Shown piece after piece: positions 17,407 through 29,854 of a DNA stretch of 64,000 bases. The notes under the pieces were generated by a model that made no database searches, was not told where the DNA came from, and saw only the letters and a program-made list of their open reading frames with translations. A program made the position numbers and the translations under genes. Positions within the stretch are counted from its first letter, which is position 1. Each line of letters begins with the position of its first letter. Source of the stretch: Mycobacterium shinjukuense (GTDB taxonomy: Bacteria > Actinomycetota > Actinomycetes > Mycobacteriales > Mycobacteriaceae); assembly GCF_010730055.1 (NCBI RefSeq), contig NZ_AP022575.1, positions 2,046,001-2,110,000 on the forward strand. The letters run 5' to 3'.

Positions 17407-18648
17407 CTACCGGCCGTCACCATCCAGAAACGCCACGATGGCGTCCACGATACGACTTGCCATCAGCGTCTTGGAGCCGTGCTGTAGCGCCGACTCGGTT
17501 CCGTCCGAGGCCAGCAACCAGCCGTCGTTGCTGTCCACCTCGAAGGCCCTGCCGTCGCCCACGGCGTTGACCACCAACAGGTCACAGCCCTTGCGGCGGA
17601 GCTTTTCCCGGGCATGAAACAGCACATCGCCGGTCGCGTCGCCGGTCTCGGCGGCAAACCCGACGATCGCCCGCATGTTGGGCAGCTGCCCGTGTTCGCG
17701 GGCGCGCACCGCGCCGGCCAGCACGTCGTCGTTGGGTAGGAGGTCGATCGTCGGCGGCCCGTCGGCGCGCTTCTTGATCTTGGCGGCAGACACCTGGGCG
17801 GGCCGGAAGTCGGCCACCGCCGCGGCCATCACCAGCACGTCCGCGTCGGGCGCGTGTTTGGACACCGCGTCGCCGAGTTGCTGCGCCGAGCTGACGTGCA
17901 CCACGTTGACCCCGGCGGGGTCGATGAGTCCCGCGGTGTGTCCGGCGACCAGCGTCACCTCGGCACCGCGCTGGGCGGCGACCCGCGCGACCGCGTAGCC
18001 CTGCTTGCCCGAGCTGCGGTTGCCGATAAAGCGCACCGGATCGATCGCCTCCCGGGTGCCGCCCGCGGTCACCAGCATCTTGCGGCCGGCAAGATCGTAG
18101 GGCAGCGCGTCGTGCCGCTCCAGCAGCAGCTGGGCAAGGGTGGTGATCTCCTCGGCCTCGGGCAGCCGTCCGGTCCCGCTGTCGGCTCCGGTGAGCCGCC
18201 CGGAGGCGGGTTCCAGCACCACCGCGCCCCGGCGGCGCAGGGTGGCGACGTTGTCGACGGTGGCCGGATGCAGCCACATCTCGGTGTGCATCGCCGGCGC
18301 GAACATCACCGGACATCGGGCCGTGAGCAATGTCGCGGTCAGCAGGTCGTCGGCTCGGCCGGCCACCGCCCGGGCCAGTAGGTCGGCGGTGGCCGGCGCC
18401 ACCACCACAAGGTCGGCCCGCTGACCGAGGTCAACGTGCGGCACGGCCGGAACGTCGTCGAAGACGCCGGTGCGCACCGGCTCACCGGACAGCGCCTCGA
18501 AGGTGGCCGCCCCGATGAAACGCAACGCAGATTCGGTGGGGATCACCCGGACGCGGTGGCCGGCCTCGGTGAGCTGGCGGACCACGGTGCACGCCTTGTA
18601 GGCGGCGATACCGCCGGAGACGCCGACGATGATCCGCTTGCTGTCCAC
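17407..18648 (-). CDS. coaBC: bifunctional phosphopantothenoylcysteine synthetase/decarboxylase
   Basis: A 413-residue CoaBC (called dfp in Mtb) that joins cysteine to 4-phosphopantothenate and decarboxylates the product in CoA synthesis. The N-terminal flavin-dependent CoaC part is seen in GVSGGIAAYKA and in PAMHTEMW, which carries the active-site segment. The C-terminal CoaB part carries VTAGGTREAIDPVRFIGN and RSSGKQGYA. It sits between rpoZ and metK as in Mtb. It is essential in mycobacteria. Confidence 0.95.
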   Translation of the reverse strand: MDSKRIIVGVSGGIAAYKACTVVRQLTEAGHRVRVIPTESALRFIGAATFEALSGEPVRTGVFDDVPAVPHVDLGQRADLVVVAPATADLLARAVAGRADDLLTATLLTARCPVMFAPAMHTEMWLHPATVDNVATLRRRGAVVLEPASGRLTGADSGTGRLPEAEEITTLAQLLLERHDALPYDLAGRKMLVTAGGTREAIDPVRFIGNRSSGKQGYAVARVAAQRGAEVTLVAGHTAGLIDPAGVNVVHVSSAQQLGDAVSKHAPDADVLVMAAAVADFRPAQVSAAKIKKRADGPPTIDLLPNDDVLAGAVRAREHGQLPNMRAIVGFAAETGDATGDVLFHAREKLRRKGCDLLVVNAVGDGRAFEVDSNDGWLLASDGTESALQHGSKTLMASRIVDAIVAFLDGDGR

Positions 18649-18669
18649 CGCGCGCCCGGCCCTTGCCCG

Positions 18670-19002
18670 CTACTCGCCCTCGGTGTGCTCGAGCAGGTCG
18701 GCGTGGATCTCGCGCAACGCGATGGACAGCGGCTTTTCCTGCAAGCCGGGCTCGACCAGCGGGCCGACGTATTCCAGGATGCCCTCGCCGAGCTGGTTGT
18801 AGTAGTCGTTGATCTGCCGCGCCCGCTTCGCCGCGTAAATCACCAGGGCGTACTTGCTCGAGACGCGGTCCAGCAACTCGTCGATGGGCGGATTGGTGAT
18901 GCCCAACGGGGTGTCATAGGCGCCCACTCCCCCCGACGACGGATCGAACTGATCCGCCGGGGGAACGGCGGCCAACGACGCATTGGACTGCGACATACTC
19001 AC
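18670..19002 (-). CDS. rpoZ: RNA polymerase omega subunit
   Basis: A 110-residue omega subunit that helps fold the beta-prime subunit and assemble RNA polymerase. The core NPPIDELLDRVSSKYALV and AAKRARQINDYYNQLG is typical, with a mycobacterial N-terminal extension. The length equals that of Mtb RpoZ. It is followed closely by coaBC in one transcription unit with gmk upstream. Confidence 0.96.
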   Translation of the reverse strand: MSMSQSNASLAAVPPADQFDPSSGGVGAYDTPLGITNPPIDELLDRVSSKYALVIYAAKRARQINDYYNQLGEGILEYVGPLVEPGLQEKPLSIALREIHADLLEHTEGE

Positions 19003-19059
19003 TGAGAACCTTCTCCTGGCGACGTAGAGCGGTACCGAAAAATTCCAGAACTGAACGGG

Positions 19060-19731
19060 TTATGCCGGCTTCGGCGGGTCTCCCACCAGCAAGGATACCA
19101 ATTCGGCGCACGCAGATTCTAATCGACTGTTCACCACGACCTCGTCAAAGTCGCTTTGGGCTGCCATTTCGATGCGCGCGGTGTCCAGGCGGCGGCGGAT
19201 GACATCGGGTGTTTCGGTGCCCCGGCCGACCAGCCTGGCCTCCAGGTCCTCCCAACTGGGCGGGGCCAAGAACACGGTGACGGCCTCCGGCATCGCCTTC
19301 TTGATGGCCCGGGCCCCGGCCAGGTCGACCTCGATGAGCACCGGAACGCCGGACGCGGTGGCCGCCCGCACCGGCTGCGCCAGCGTGCCGGATCGGTGCA
19401 GGCCAGCATGGATATCTGCCCACTCCAGCAGTTCGCCCCGGTCGATCAGCTCCTGGAAGCGGGCGGGCGTGACGAAGTGGTAGTCCACCCCGTCGACCTC
19501 GCCGGCCCGCGGCGCCCGCGTGGTGGCCGAGACGCTGAAATGCAGGTTGGGGATCCGCTCGCGCAGACACCGAACCACTGTCGATTTTCCGACCGCGGAG
19601 GGACCGGACAGCACCACGACACGCCCGGGAGCGGTTTGCTCGCGGTGCGTCACGCCTTCACCGCCCGGTCCCCCGCCGGCGCTCGTTGGCGCCCCTGGGT
19701 CGGTAGCCCCCACAGGCCGTTGGGCCTGCAT
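19060..19731 (-). CDS. gmk: guanylate kinase
   Basis: Converts GMP to GDP with ATP. The P-loop is LSGPSAVGKSTVV; other marks are FSVSATTRAPRAGEVDG and VDYHFVTPARFQEL. The last 190 or so residues match the family. The first 30 (to GGEG) are low-complexity and may not be translated, since GTG 19653 (VTHREQTAPGR) is close to the Mtb start and has a weak GGTGAAGG site. It is 17 bases after mihF, as in Mtb. Confidence 0.93.
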   Translation of the reverse strand: MQAQRPVGATDPGAPTSAGGGPGGEGVTHREQTAPGRVVVLSGPSAVGKSTVVRCLRERIPNLHFSVSATTRAPRAGEVDGVDYHFVTPARFQELIDRGELLEWADIHAGLHRSGTLAQPVRAATASGVPVLIEVDLAGARAIKKAMPEAVTVFLAPPSWEDLEARLVGRGTETPDVIRRRLDTARIEMAAQSDFDEVVVNSRLESACAELVSLLVGDPPKPA

Positions 19732-19747
19732 CGTCGGTGGGGGCGGG

Positions 19748-20065
19748 TTAGGCGGAGCCGAACTTTTCCAGCAGCGCCTTGCGCTGGCGGTCGCCCAGAC
19801 CGCGCAGGCGGCGCGTCGGCGCGATTTCGAGCTCGGTCATGATTTCCTGCGCCTTGACCTTGCCCACCTTCGGCAACGCCTCAAGCAGCGCGGACACCTT
19901 CATCTTGCCCAAGACTTCGTCGCTTTCGGCGTCCTTGAGCACCTGCGTGAGGTTGGTGCCGCCACGCTTGAGCCGGTCTTTGAGCTCCGCTCGCGCTCGA
20001 CGTGCGGCAGCAGCCTTCTCCAACGCGGCCGCGCGCTGCTCGTCGGTCAACTGGGGAAGGGCCAC
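19748..20065 (-). CDS. mihF: mycobacterial integration host factor
   Basis: A 105-residue nucleoid protein that bends and compacts DNA and is essential in mycobacteria. The sequence is typical: ALPQLTDEQRAAALEKA, KRGGTNLTQVLKDAE, and the helix-two-turn-helix end VGKVKAQEIMTELEIAP with RRLRGLGDRQRKALLE. GTG 20065 follows a perfect GGAGG with a good gap; the open frame upstream of it is not supported. It lies first of the mihF-gmk-rpoZ-coaBC group. Confidence 0.95.
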   Translation of the reverse strand: MALPQLTDEQRAAALEKAAAARRARAELKDRLKRGGTNLTQVLKDAESDEVLGKMKVSALLEALPKVGKVKAQEIMTELEIAPTRRLRGLGDRQRKALLEKFGSA

Positions 20066-20476
20066 GATTCCTCCGTCTCTCATCGCTAACGATCGATCTT
20101 CGTTTGTCTGGGCCGGGTACTTCAGCCAGCGCAGACGACCGTACCCACGCTTCCTGACGAAATCTAACCCGACCCCCCGGTTTCGGGGACATTTGTCCAG
20201 CGTGGGCCCGGCGCGCGTGGCCGACCAGGCGCGCGACGGGCAACGTCGGCGCTGGCCGAGTGAGGCCTTCGCACGGGACCGCCATCTTCGACTTCGGGAC
20301 GCTGATAGCGCTGCTAGCAGCGGTTTTCGGTGGCCGGTTCGGCATGATGCGGCGCGTCGGCGGGCCGCTCTCCGCCGTGCCCGTCGGCAACCGCCGACAA
20401 CGGTCAGGCGAATCACCTCATTTGTGTCGGCTGCCGCGCGTGTCGCGCCGATTGTTGCGAGGTGTGCGCGAAACCC
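20066..20476. other. intergenic stretch upstream of mihF
   Basis: No gene is supported here. It must carry the mihF promoter. In Mtb a PE/PPE pair (PE15/PPE20) lies between pyrF and mihF; no trace of it is seen in this gap. Confidence 0.5.
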
Positions 20477-20866
20477 ATGGTGCTTCAATTTCTTCGTGGA
20501 CGTCGCGGCGGCCTACGCGGGTGGCTTTCCCTGCTGGGCGCTTGGGGCACCTTCACGACCAGCCAGGCGTTCACAGCGCACGCCCGGCGGGCGGATCGGC
20601 GTTGGCAGCTGCTGGCGGTGGACGCGCTGTTCACCGGCAGTTCCTTCCTGTGCGCGGCTGCCCTCGGCCTGGGCTGGTTCCGTGCCTGGATGCTGGCGCC
20701 TTTCGGCCTGAGTTACCTGCTGATGATTCCCGTGCCCTGCTACTTCAAGGCGGTCAACCGGAGCCGTGGAGTTCACCTCGCCCGCAACCTGCTCTTTGTC
20801 CTGGTCGCTCTGCTCAGCTTCGCTCTCGCTTTGCGCGCGCTGCCGCTCGCCTGGTTCGGAGTATGA
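20477..20866 (+). CDS. small membrane protein of unknown function
   Basis: About 129 residues starting MVLQFLRGRRGGLRGWLS (an earlier in-frame ATG is at 20462). There are hydrophobic segments WLSLLGAWGTF (weak), LLAVDALFTGSSFLCAAALG, WMLAPFGLSYLLMIPV and LLFVLVALLSFALALRA, so three or four membrane spans are likely. Arg-rich loops lie between them. It is the only plus-strand gene in this block and ends 6 bases from the pyrF stop. No family is recognised. Confidence 0.6.
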   Translation: MVLQFLRGRRGGLRGWLSLLGAWGTFTTSQAFTAHARRADRRWQLLAVDALFTGSSFLCAAALGLGWFRAWMLAPFGLSYLLMIPVPCYFKAVNRSRGVHLARNLLFVLVALLSFALALRALPLAWFGV

Positions 20867-20871
20867 ACCGG

Positions 20872-21704
20872 CTACGCCGATGCGAGATAGGCGACGGCGT
20901 CAAGCATCCGCTCTCCCGCGGCCCGCAGCTTGGTCACGTCGGGGCCGGCGCGCAACACCTGGCGCGCCACGGCGGGCAGCAGCTGGTGCGAGGCCGCCCC
21001 ACCCAGGCCGGCCAGCGCCTCCGGACGTCCGCCCTGGGCCCCCACGCCGGGGACCAGCACCGGCCCGGTGAAGGCGCTGAGATCGGGGGGATGCGGCACC
21101 GTTGCGCCGACGACCACGCCCACGGATCCGGGTTCGGACCCGTGAGCAGCGTTGGCGGCCCGATTGTAAAGGTCAGCCTGGTCGACGATGAGCTGGGCCA
21201 CGCAGCGGCCGTCGACGGTGGCGCGCTGCACGGTCGCGCCCTCCGGGTTGGAGGTCGCCGCCACCACAAACACCCCGCGGCCATGCGCGGCCGCCACCTC
21301 CAGCAGCGGCCGCAGCGAGCCGAAACCCAAATAGGGTGAGGCCGTCACGGCGTCGACGGCCAGCGGCGAGTCGCCCGCCCAGGCCGCGGCGTACGCCGCC
21401 ATCGTCGACCCGATGTCCCCGCGTTTGGCGTCGGCCAGCACCAGCACCCCGGCCCCGCGCAGCGCGGCGATGGTGCGTTCCAGCACCGCGTACCCGGCGG
21501 CGCCGTAGGCCTCGAAAAACGCCACCTGGGGTTTGACCACCGCGAAACCGGCGAAGGCCCGCACGCAGATGTCGCAGAACGCGGCCAACCCGTCGATGGT
21601 GGCCGGCAGCTCCCAGGCCCGCAGCAGCTCGGGGTGCGGATCGATGCCCAGGCACAGCGGGCCGCGGCGCGCCTTTGCCTCGGCCAGCCGGAGGCCGAAC
21701 CCGG

Positions 21705-21708
<4 letters not shown>
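20872..21708 (-). CDS. pyrF: orotidine 5-phosphate decarboxylase
   Basis: A 278-residue type 2 OMP decarboxylase, the last step to UMP. The catalytic DAKRGDIGSTM is present, as are PLCLGIDPHPELL and the phosphate-site VPGVGAQGG. Its ATG overlaps the carB stop by 4 bases. It is the last gene of the pyr operon. Confidence 0.95.
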
Positions 21709-25051
<3,343 letters not shown>

Positions 25052-25052
<1 letters not shown>

Positions 25053-26182
25053 TAGCGGCCCTCCCCCGCCATCAGGTCGACGAACTGGTCGAACAGGTAC
25101 TCCGCGTCGTGTGGGCCGGCGGCGGCCTCCGGGTGGTATTGCACCGAAAACGCCCGCCCGTCTTTGAGTTTCACGCCCTCGACCACACCGTCGTTGGCGC
25201 AGGTGTGGCTGACCACCGCCGGGCCGAACGGAGTGTCGAAGGACTGGCCCGCCTCCCCCTCGAGGGCAAAGCCGTGGTTTTGCGCGGTCACCGCGACCCG
25301 CCCGGTGGCGTGGTCGACGACCGGCACGTTGATCCCGCGGTGACCGAACACCATCTTGTAGGTCGACAGGCCCAGCGCCCGCCCCAGGATCTGGTTGCCG
25401 AAACAAATGCCGAACAACGGGATTCCGGCGCCCAGCACCTCGCGGGTGAGCGCGACGACGTGATCGGCGGTGGCCGGGTCGCCGGGGCCGTTGGACAAGA
25501 AGACGCCATGCGGGTTGAGTTCGGCGATCTGCTCGAAGGTGGCCGACGCCGGCAGCACGTGGCTGCGGACCCCACGCCGGGCGAAGTTGCGCGGGGTGTT
25601 GGTCTTGATACCAAGGTCCAGGGCTGCGACGGTAAACCTCGAAACGCCCCGTGGCCCGTCGGGTTCGACGACATAGGGCTGCGCGGTGCTGACCTCGCCG
25701 GCCAGATCGGCGCCCAGCATCGGCCGCTGGGCGCGCACCCGCTCGATCAGCTCGTCGAGGTCGGCGAGCGCCGCGCCGGAGAATACCCCCGCCTTCATCG
25801 ACCCGCGGCTACGCAGATGCCGCACCACCGCCCGGGTGTCGATGCCGGCGATCCCGACGATGCGCTGGCGGATCAGCTCGTCCTCCAGCGTGCCGGTGGC
25901 GCGCCAGTTGGACGCCCGCGGCGACGGGTCGCGCACCGCGTAGCCGGCGACCCAGATCCGCTCGCCCCGGCTCTCGGCGTCCTCGCCGTTCCAGCCGGTG
26001 TTGCCGATCTGCGGCGCGGTGGCCACCACGATCTGGCGGTGGTAGCTGGGATCGGTCAACGTTTCCTGGTAGCCGGACATGCCGGTGGAAAACACGGCCT
26101 CGCCTAGTGTCTGGCCGATCGCGCCGAACGGTGTTCCGGTGAATACCCGGCCGTCCTCGAGGACCAACACAGCTTTGCTCAC
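25052..26182 (-). CDS. carA: carbamoyl-phosphate synthase small chain
   Basis: A 376-residue glutaminase subunit that feeds ammonia to CarB. The class I amidotransferase nucleophile is in FGICFGNQILGRALG, with the His-Glu pair in VQYHPEAAAG. GTG 26182 gives the standard N-terminus (SKAVLVLEDGRVFTG) and overlaps the preceding gene by 4 bases. Confidence 0.96.
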
Positions 26183-26673
26183 ACGGCCTCCAGCCACACC
26201 GCGTACTCGTCGCGGTTGTCCGTCCGAAACCCGGTGTCGATCTCGGTGCCCGACGGCAGCTGCCATCGGATCGCCAGGATGCCATCGCCGAGTACCACCT
26301 TGCCGGCGATGCCGCGCTCGGTCCGGATGGCGGTGATCGACTCCTGTGGAATCCAAATCGGTTGGGAATGAACGCGTTCCACCATGATGCCCGCGGGATG
26401 GCGGGTCAGCACCGCCCTGCTGCGGTAGCCGAGATCGCCGACGGTGACCCGCTCGTTCCAGGCCGGCGACAGCGTGCAGCCCACATACAGGCCGCGGGTG
26501 GTGAGGGTCGCCGGGCCCATGTCGTGGGGCGGGTCGGGCAGGGCGCCGATCAGCGGCGCCTGCCGCTGCGCCCGGCGCCGCCAGCCGCGCATCATCAGCC
26601 GGATCGTCACCGCGATCACCAGCACCACCGTCGCCGCCAAGATCAGCGACCCCACCAGCGTGCCGGAGTTCAT
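26179..26673 (-). CDS. single-pass membrane protein of the pyr operon (Rv1382-like)
   Basis: A 164-residue protein. It has an N-terminal membrane anchor (LVGSLILAATVVLVIAVTI) and a cytosolic domain that looks like a small beta-barrel (RGLYVGCTLSPAWNERV, GVIL-like KVVLGDGILAIRWQLPSG). It is always next to carA in mycobacteria. The function is unknown. Overlap with carA shows translational coupling. Confidence 0.85.
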   Translation of the reverse strand: MNSGTLVGSLILAATVVLVIAVTIRLMMRGWRRRAQRQAPLIGALPDPPHDMGPATLTTRGLYVGCTLSPAWNERVTVGDLGYRSRAVLTRHPAGIMVERVHSQPIWIPQESITAIRTERGIAGKVVLGDGILAIRWQLPSGTEIDTGFRTDNRDEYAVWLEAV

Positions 26674-26773
26674 GCGCGCCGCCCCTCTCCCCCGCAAGCG
26701 GGTGGGGATACCTGCCACTTGTGGGGGCGTACCCCCACATCGCTCTTTTGCTCTGCATCGTCGCCGGCGCGGT

Positions 26774-28078
26774 TCATCCCGGACTCTTCCCGTCCCGCGC
26801 GGTGACCTTCCCGCGCAGCAGCGTCGCCGTCACGGTCGCCGGCAAGCTCATCGACTCGAACGGCGTGTTGGCCGACCGGCTGGCCAGGTCGGCGCCGGCC
26901 ACCGTCCAGGTGGCATCGGGGTCCACCACGGTCAGGTTGGCCGGCTCCCCCACCTCCAGCGGCCGACCTTGGTCGGGCAAGCCGACGATCCGGGCCGGGT
27001 TCTCGCTCATCACCCGCGCGACGTCGCGCCAGCTCAACAGCCCCGGCGCCACCATCGTCCGCACCACCACCGACAGCGCCGTCTGCAACCCCAGCACGCC
27101 GGGACGCGCCGCGGCGAACTCGACGCATTTCTCGTGCTCGGCGTGCGGGGCATGGTCGGTGGCCACACAGTCGATGATCCCGTCGGCCAGCGCCTGGCGC
27201 AGCGCGATGGCATCGGAGGCTTCGCGCAGCGGCGGGTTGACCCGGTTCACCCCGTCATAGCTTGCCAGCCGGCTGTCGTCGAGCAGCAGGTGATGCGGGG
27301 TGACCTCGGCGGTGATCGAAATGCCTTGTTCCTTAGCCCATTTCAGTATCGCGACGGTGCCCGCGGTCGAGGCGTGGCAGATGTGCACGCGGGCGCCCGC
27401 GTCGCGGGCCAGCAGGGTGTCGCGGGCGACGATCGATTCTTCGGCGGCCCGCGGCCAGCCCGCCAGGCCCAGCCGCGCCGCCGTGGGCCCCTCGTGCGCG
27501 ACGGCGCCGACGGTGAGCCTGGGCTCCTCAGCGTGCTGGGCGATGAGCACCCCCAGCCCGGTGGCGTATTCCAGGGCCCGGCGCATCACCAGCGGGTCAT
27601 GCACGCAGACTCCGTCGTCGGAGAACATCCGCACCTGGGCGGCGCCGGCGGCCATCATGCCCATCTCGGTCAACTCGGCGCCGGCCAGCCCGACGGTGAC
27701 CGCGCCGACGGGGTGCACGTCGACCAGACCGACCTGCTGGCCGCGGTGCCAGACGTGGTCGGTGACCACCGGACTGTCGGCCACCGGGTCGGTGTTGGCC
27801 ATCGCGAACACCGCGGTGTAGCCTCCGAGAGCCGCTGCCGCCGAACCGGTTTCGATGTCCTCGGCATATTCGCGGCCGGGCTCACGCAGGTGGGTGTGCA
27901 GGTCGACCAGTCCGGGTAACAGCACCTGCCCGGTGGCGTCGATGACGTCTGCGGTATCCGGGATGGCCAGTCCGGGGCCGATGCCGGCGATCTGGCCCTC
28001 GTAGCCGGGACTGTCGACCAGCACGTCGACCCGCTTCCCCTCGCCGTAGAGGCGCACACCGCGGATCAGTACCGTCAT
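26774..28078 (-). CDS. pyrC: dihydroorotase
   Basis: A 434-residue class I dihydroorotase that cyclises carbamoyl aspartate. Metal ligands are in DLHTHLREPG, HICHAST and DHAPHAEHEK; the region equivalent to the carboxylated Lys lies between. The ATG overlaps the pyrB stop by 4 bases. A gap of 100 bases separates it from the Rv1382-like gene. Confidence 0.96.
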   Translation of the reverse strand: MTVLIRGVRLYGEGKRVDVLVDSPGYEGQIAGIGPGLAIPDTADVIDATGQVLLPGLVDLHTHLREPGREYAEDIETGSAAAALGGYTAVFAMANTDPVADSPVVTDHVWHRGQQVGLVDVHPVGAVTVGLAGAELTEMGMMAAGAAQVRMFSDDGVCVHDPLVMRRALEYATGLGVLIAQHAEEPRLTVGAVAHEGPTAARLGLAGWPRAAEESIVARDTLLARDAGARVHICHASTAGTVAILKWAKEQGISITAEVTPHHLLLDDSRLASYDGVNRVNPPLREASDAIALRQALADGIIDCVATDHAPHAEHEKCVEFAAARPGVLGLQTALSVVVRTMVAPGLLSWRDVARVMSENPARIVGLPDQGRPLEVGEPANLTVVDPDATWTVAGADLASRSANTPFESMSLPATVTATLLRGKVTARDGKSPG

Positions 28079-29019
28079 GCGACGTCCGCCTCCGTCCCGA
28101 CCAAGACGTGGAACAGCACCGCCATCCGCACATGCACCCCGTTGGAAACCTGGTGCAGCACTGCCGACTGCGACGAGTCTGCCACCGCGGAGGTGATTTC
28201 CATGCCGCGCAGCATCGGCCCGGGATGCAGCACCACGGCATGGCCGGGCAGCATCACCTGGCGCCGCGCGGAAAGCCCGTAGCGGGTCGAATACTCCCGC
28301 ACCGAGGGGAAGAAACCACCGGTCATCCGCTCGGCCTGGACCCGCAACATCATGACCGCGTCGGCGGCGGGCAGCTCGGCATCGAAATCGTGGGAGACGG
28401 TGACGGGCCAGCCGTCCACCCCCACCGGCAGCAACGTCGGTGGCGCCACCAGCACCACCTCCGCGCCCAACGTGTGCAGCAGCGTGACGTTGGAGCGGGC
28501 GACCCGGCTGTGCAGGATGTCGCCGACGATCACCACGCGCCGGCCTTCGATGCCGCCCAGGCGCTGCCGGATGGTCAACGCGTCCAGCAGCGCCTGGGTC
28601 GGGTGCTCGTGGGTGCCGTCACCGGCATTGATCACCGACGGACCGTCACCGTGGGCCGCTGTCCAGTCGGCCAGCAGATGCGCGGCCCCGGATGCCGGAT
28701 GGCGGATGATCAGCGCGTCGGCACCGGCGGCGCGCAGCGTGAGCGCGGTGTCGCGCAGCGACTCGCCCTTGCCCACCGACGAGCCGGCCGCGCTGACATT
28801 GATCACGTCGGCGCTCATCCACTTGCCGGCCACCTCGAACGACACCCGGGTGCGGGTCGAGTTCTCGTAGAACATCGTGACCACGGTGCGCCCGCGCAGC
28901 GTCGGCAGCTTCTTGATCTCGCGACCCACCAGCGCCTGCGCGAACCGGTCGGCGTCGTCGAGGATGGCCGTGGCGTCGTCGCGGCTTAAATCGCCGGCGG
29001 TTAGCAGGTGTCGGCTCAC
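28075..29019 (-). CDS. pyrB: aspartate carbamoyltransferase catalytic subunit
   Basis: A 314-residue enzyme joining carbamoyl phosphate and aspartate. The signatures are FYENSTRTRVSFEVAGK (carbamoyl phosphate site) and HPTQALLDALTI. No regulatory-subunit gene is nearby, as is usual in actinobacteria. It is coupled to both pyrR and pyrC by 4-base overlaps. Confidence 0.97.
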   Translation of the reverse strand: MSRHLLTAGDLSRDDATAILDDADRFAQALVGREIKKLPTLRGRTVVTMFYENSTRTRVSFEVAGKWMSADVINVSAAGSSVGKGESLRDTALTLRAAGADALIIRHPASGAAHLLADWTAAHGDGPSVINAGDGTHEHPTQALLDALTIRQRLGGIEGRRVVIVGDILHSRVARSNVTLLHTLGAEVVLVAPPTLLPVGVDGWPVTVSHDFDAELPAADAVMMLRVQAERMTGGFFPSVREYSTRYGLSARRQVMLPGHAVVLHPGPMLRGMEITSAVADSSQSAVLHQVSNGVHVRMAVLFHVLVGTEADVA

Positions 29020-29585
29020 GAGGCGCCGTCCCGGGAGATGACCACGCCGTCGCGACCGTCGTGCTCACGCAGCCGCACGTGTACGCTCTCACCGCGCGAG
29101 GTGGGCACGTTCTTGCCGACGTAGTCGGCACGCACCGGCAGTTCGCGGTGGCCGCGGTCGACCAGCACGGCCAGTTGCACGGCGCGTGGCCGGCCCACGT
29201 CCCGCAGCGCGTCCAGGGCGGAGCGCACCGAGCGGCCGGAATAGAGCACATCGTCGACGAGGATCACCAGCGCGTCGTCGATGCCGCCGGCCGGGATCGA
29301 GGTGGCCTCCAGCGGACGTGGCGGCTTGATCATCAGGTCGTCGCGGTAGAGGGTGATGTCCAGCGCCCCGTGGCCCACGGTGACACCGCTGTATTGGCCG
29401 ATATTGGTGGCCAGACGACTGGCCAGGGTCACGCCGCGAGTGGGGATGCCCAGCAGCACCACCCGCGGGGCGTCGGGACTGTCGAGCGCGGTCTTTTCGA
29501 TGATCTGGTGCGCCATGCGGGAGATGGTGCGGCCGACGTCGGCCGCGGACATCAACTCCCTGCCGGTGGCGCCGGTGGCACCCAT
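29016..29585 (-). CDS. pyrR: PyrR pyrimidine regulatory protein
   Basis: A 189-residue protein with a PRPP-binding phosphoribosyltransferase fold (LVDDVLYSGRSVRSALD). It senses UMP and binds pyr mRNA, and often has uracil phosphoribosyltransferase activity. ATG 29585 gives the family start; the site GGAGG is 12 bases upstream. It is first in the pyr operon, and its own leader carries the binding loop, so it should repress its own translation and that of the coupled genes. Confidence 0.95.
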   Translation of the reverse strand: MGATGATGRELMSAADVGRTISRMAHQIIEKTALDSPDAPRVVLLGIPTRGVTLASRLATNIGQYSGVTVGHGALDITLYRDDLMIKPPRPLEATSIPAGGIDDALVILVDDVLYSGRSVRSALDALRDVGRPRAVQLAVLVDRGHRELPVRADYVGKNVPTSRGESVHVRLREHDGRDGVVISRDGAS

Positions 29586-29597
29586 GCGGAACCCTGA

Positions 29598-29619
29598 CCT
29601 CCTTCTCCGCCTCACCGGA
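29598..29619 (-). promoter_or_regulatory. PyrR-binding loop in the pyr leader, overlapping the ribosome-binding site
   Basis: Read on the minus strand, the leader holds TCCGGTGAGGCGGAGAAGG followed at once by AGG, giving the GGAGG of pyrR. It fits the PyrR loop consensus (UCC-x-G-x-GAGG). In M. smegmatis PyrR is known to act by hiding the ribosome-binding site rather than by attenuation, and this layout fits the same mechanism. Confidence 0.8.
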
Positions 29620-29854
29620 CGGATCGTTAAAGGATGTCGACTGCCCGGGAGCGTAGCACGCCCCCCCCCCCCGCGGCGACGATGCGGGGCGCGCAGCGGC
29701 CCGAGGAGGAGCGCGGCAACGGCGTGGTGATATGGCATGTGCCAGCGCTTTGGGGCGGCACATCATGACCGCCGCCGGTGCTGGTGTGACGGCTGGGACG
29801 CCCGTGATCGGCAGCGCCCGCACCCAACTGGGCGCGCAGGTTAGGCTTGGAAAA

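Noticed and set aside
20066..20488. Longer mihF with an extra N-terminal region
   Set aside because: A strong GGAGG precedes GTG 20065 and the conserved protein begins there; the upstream translation is Arg-rich and unconserved in look.
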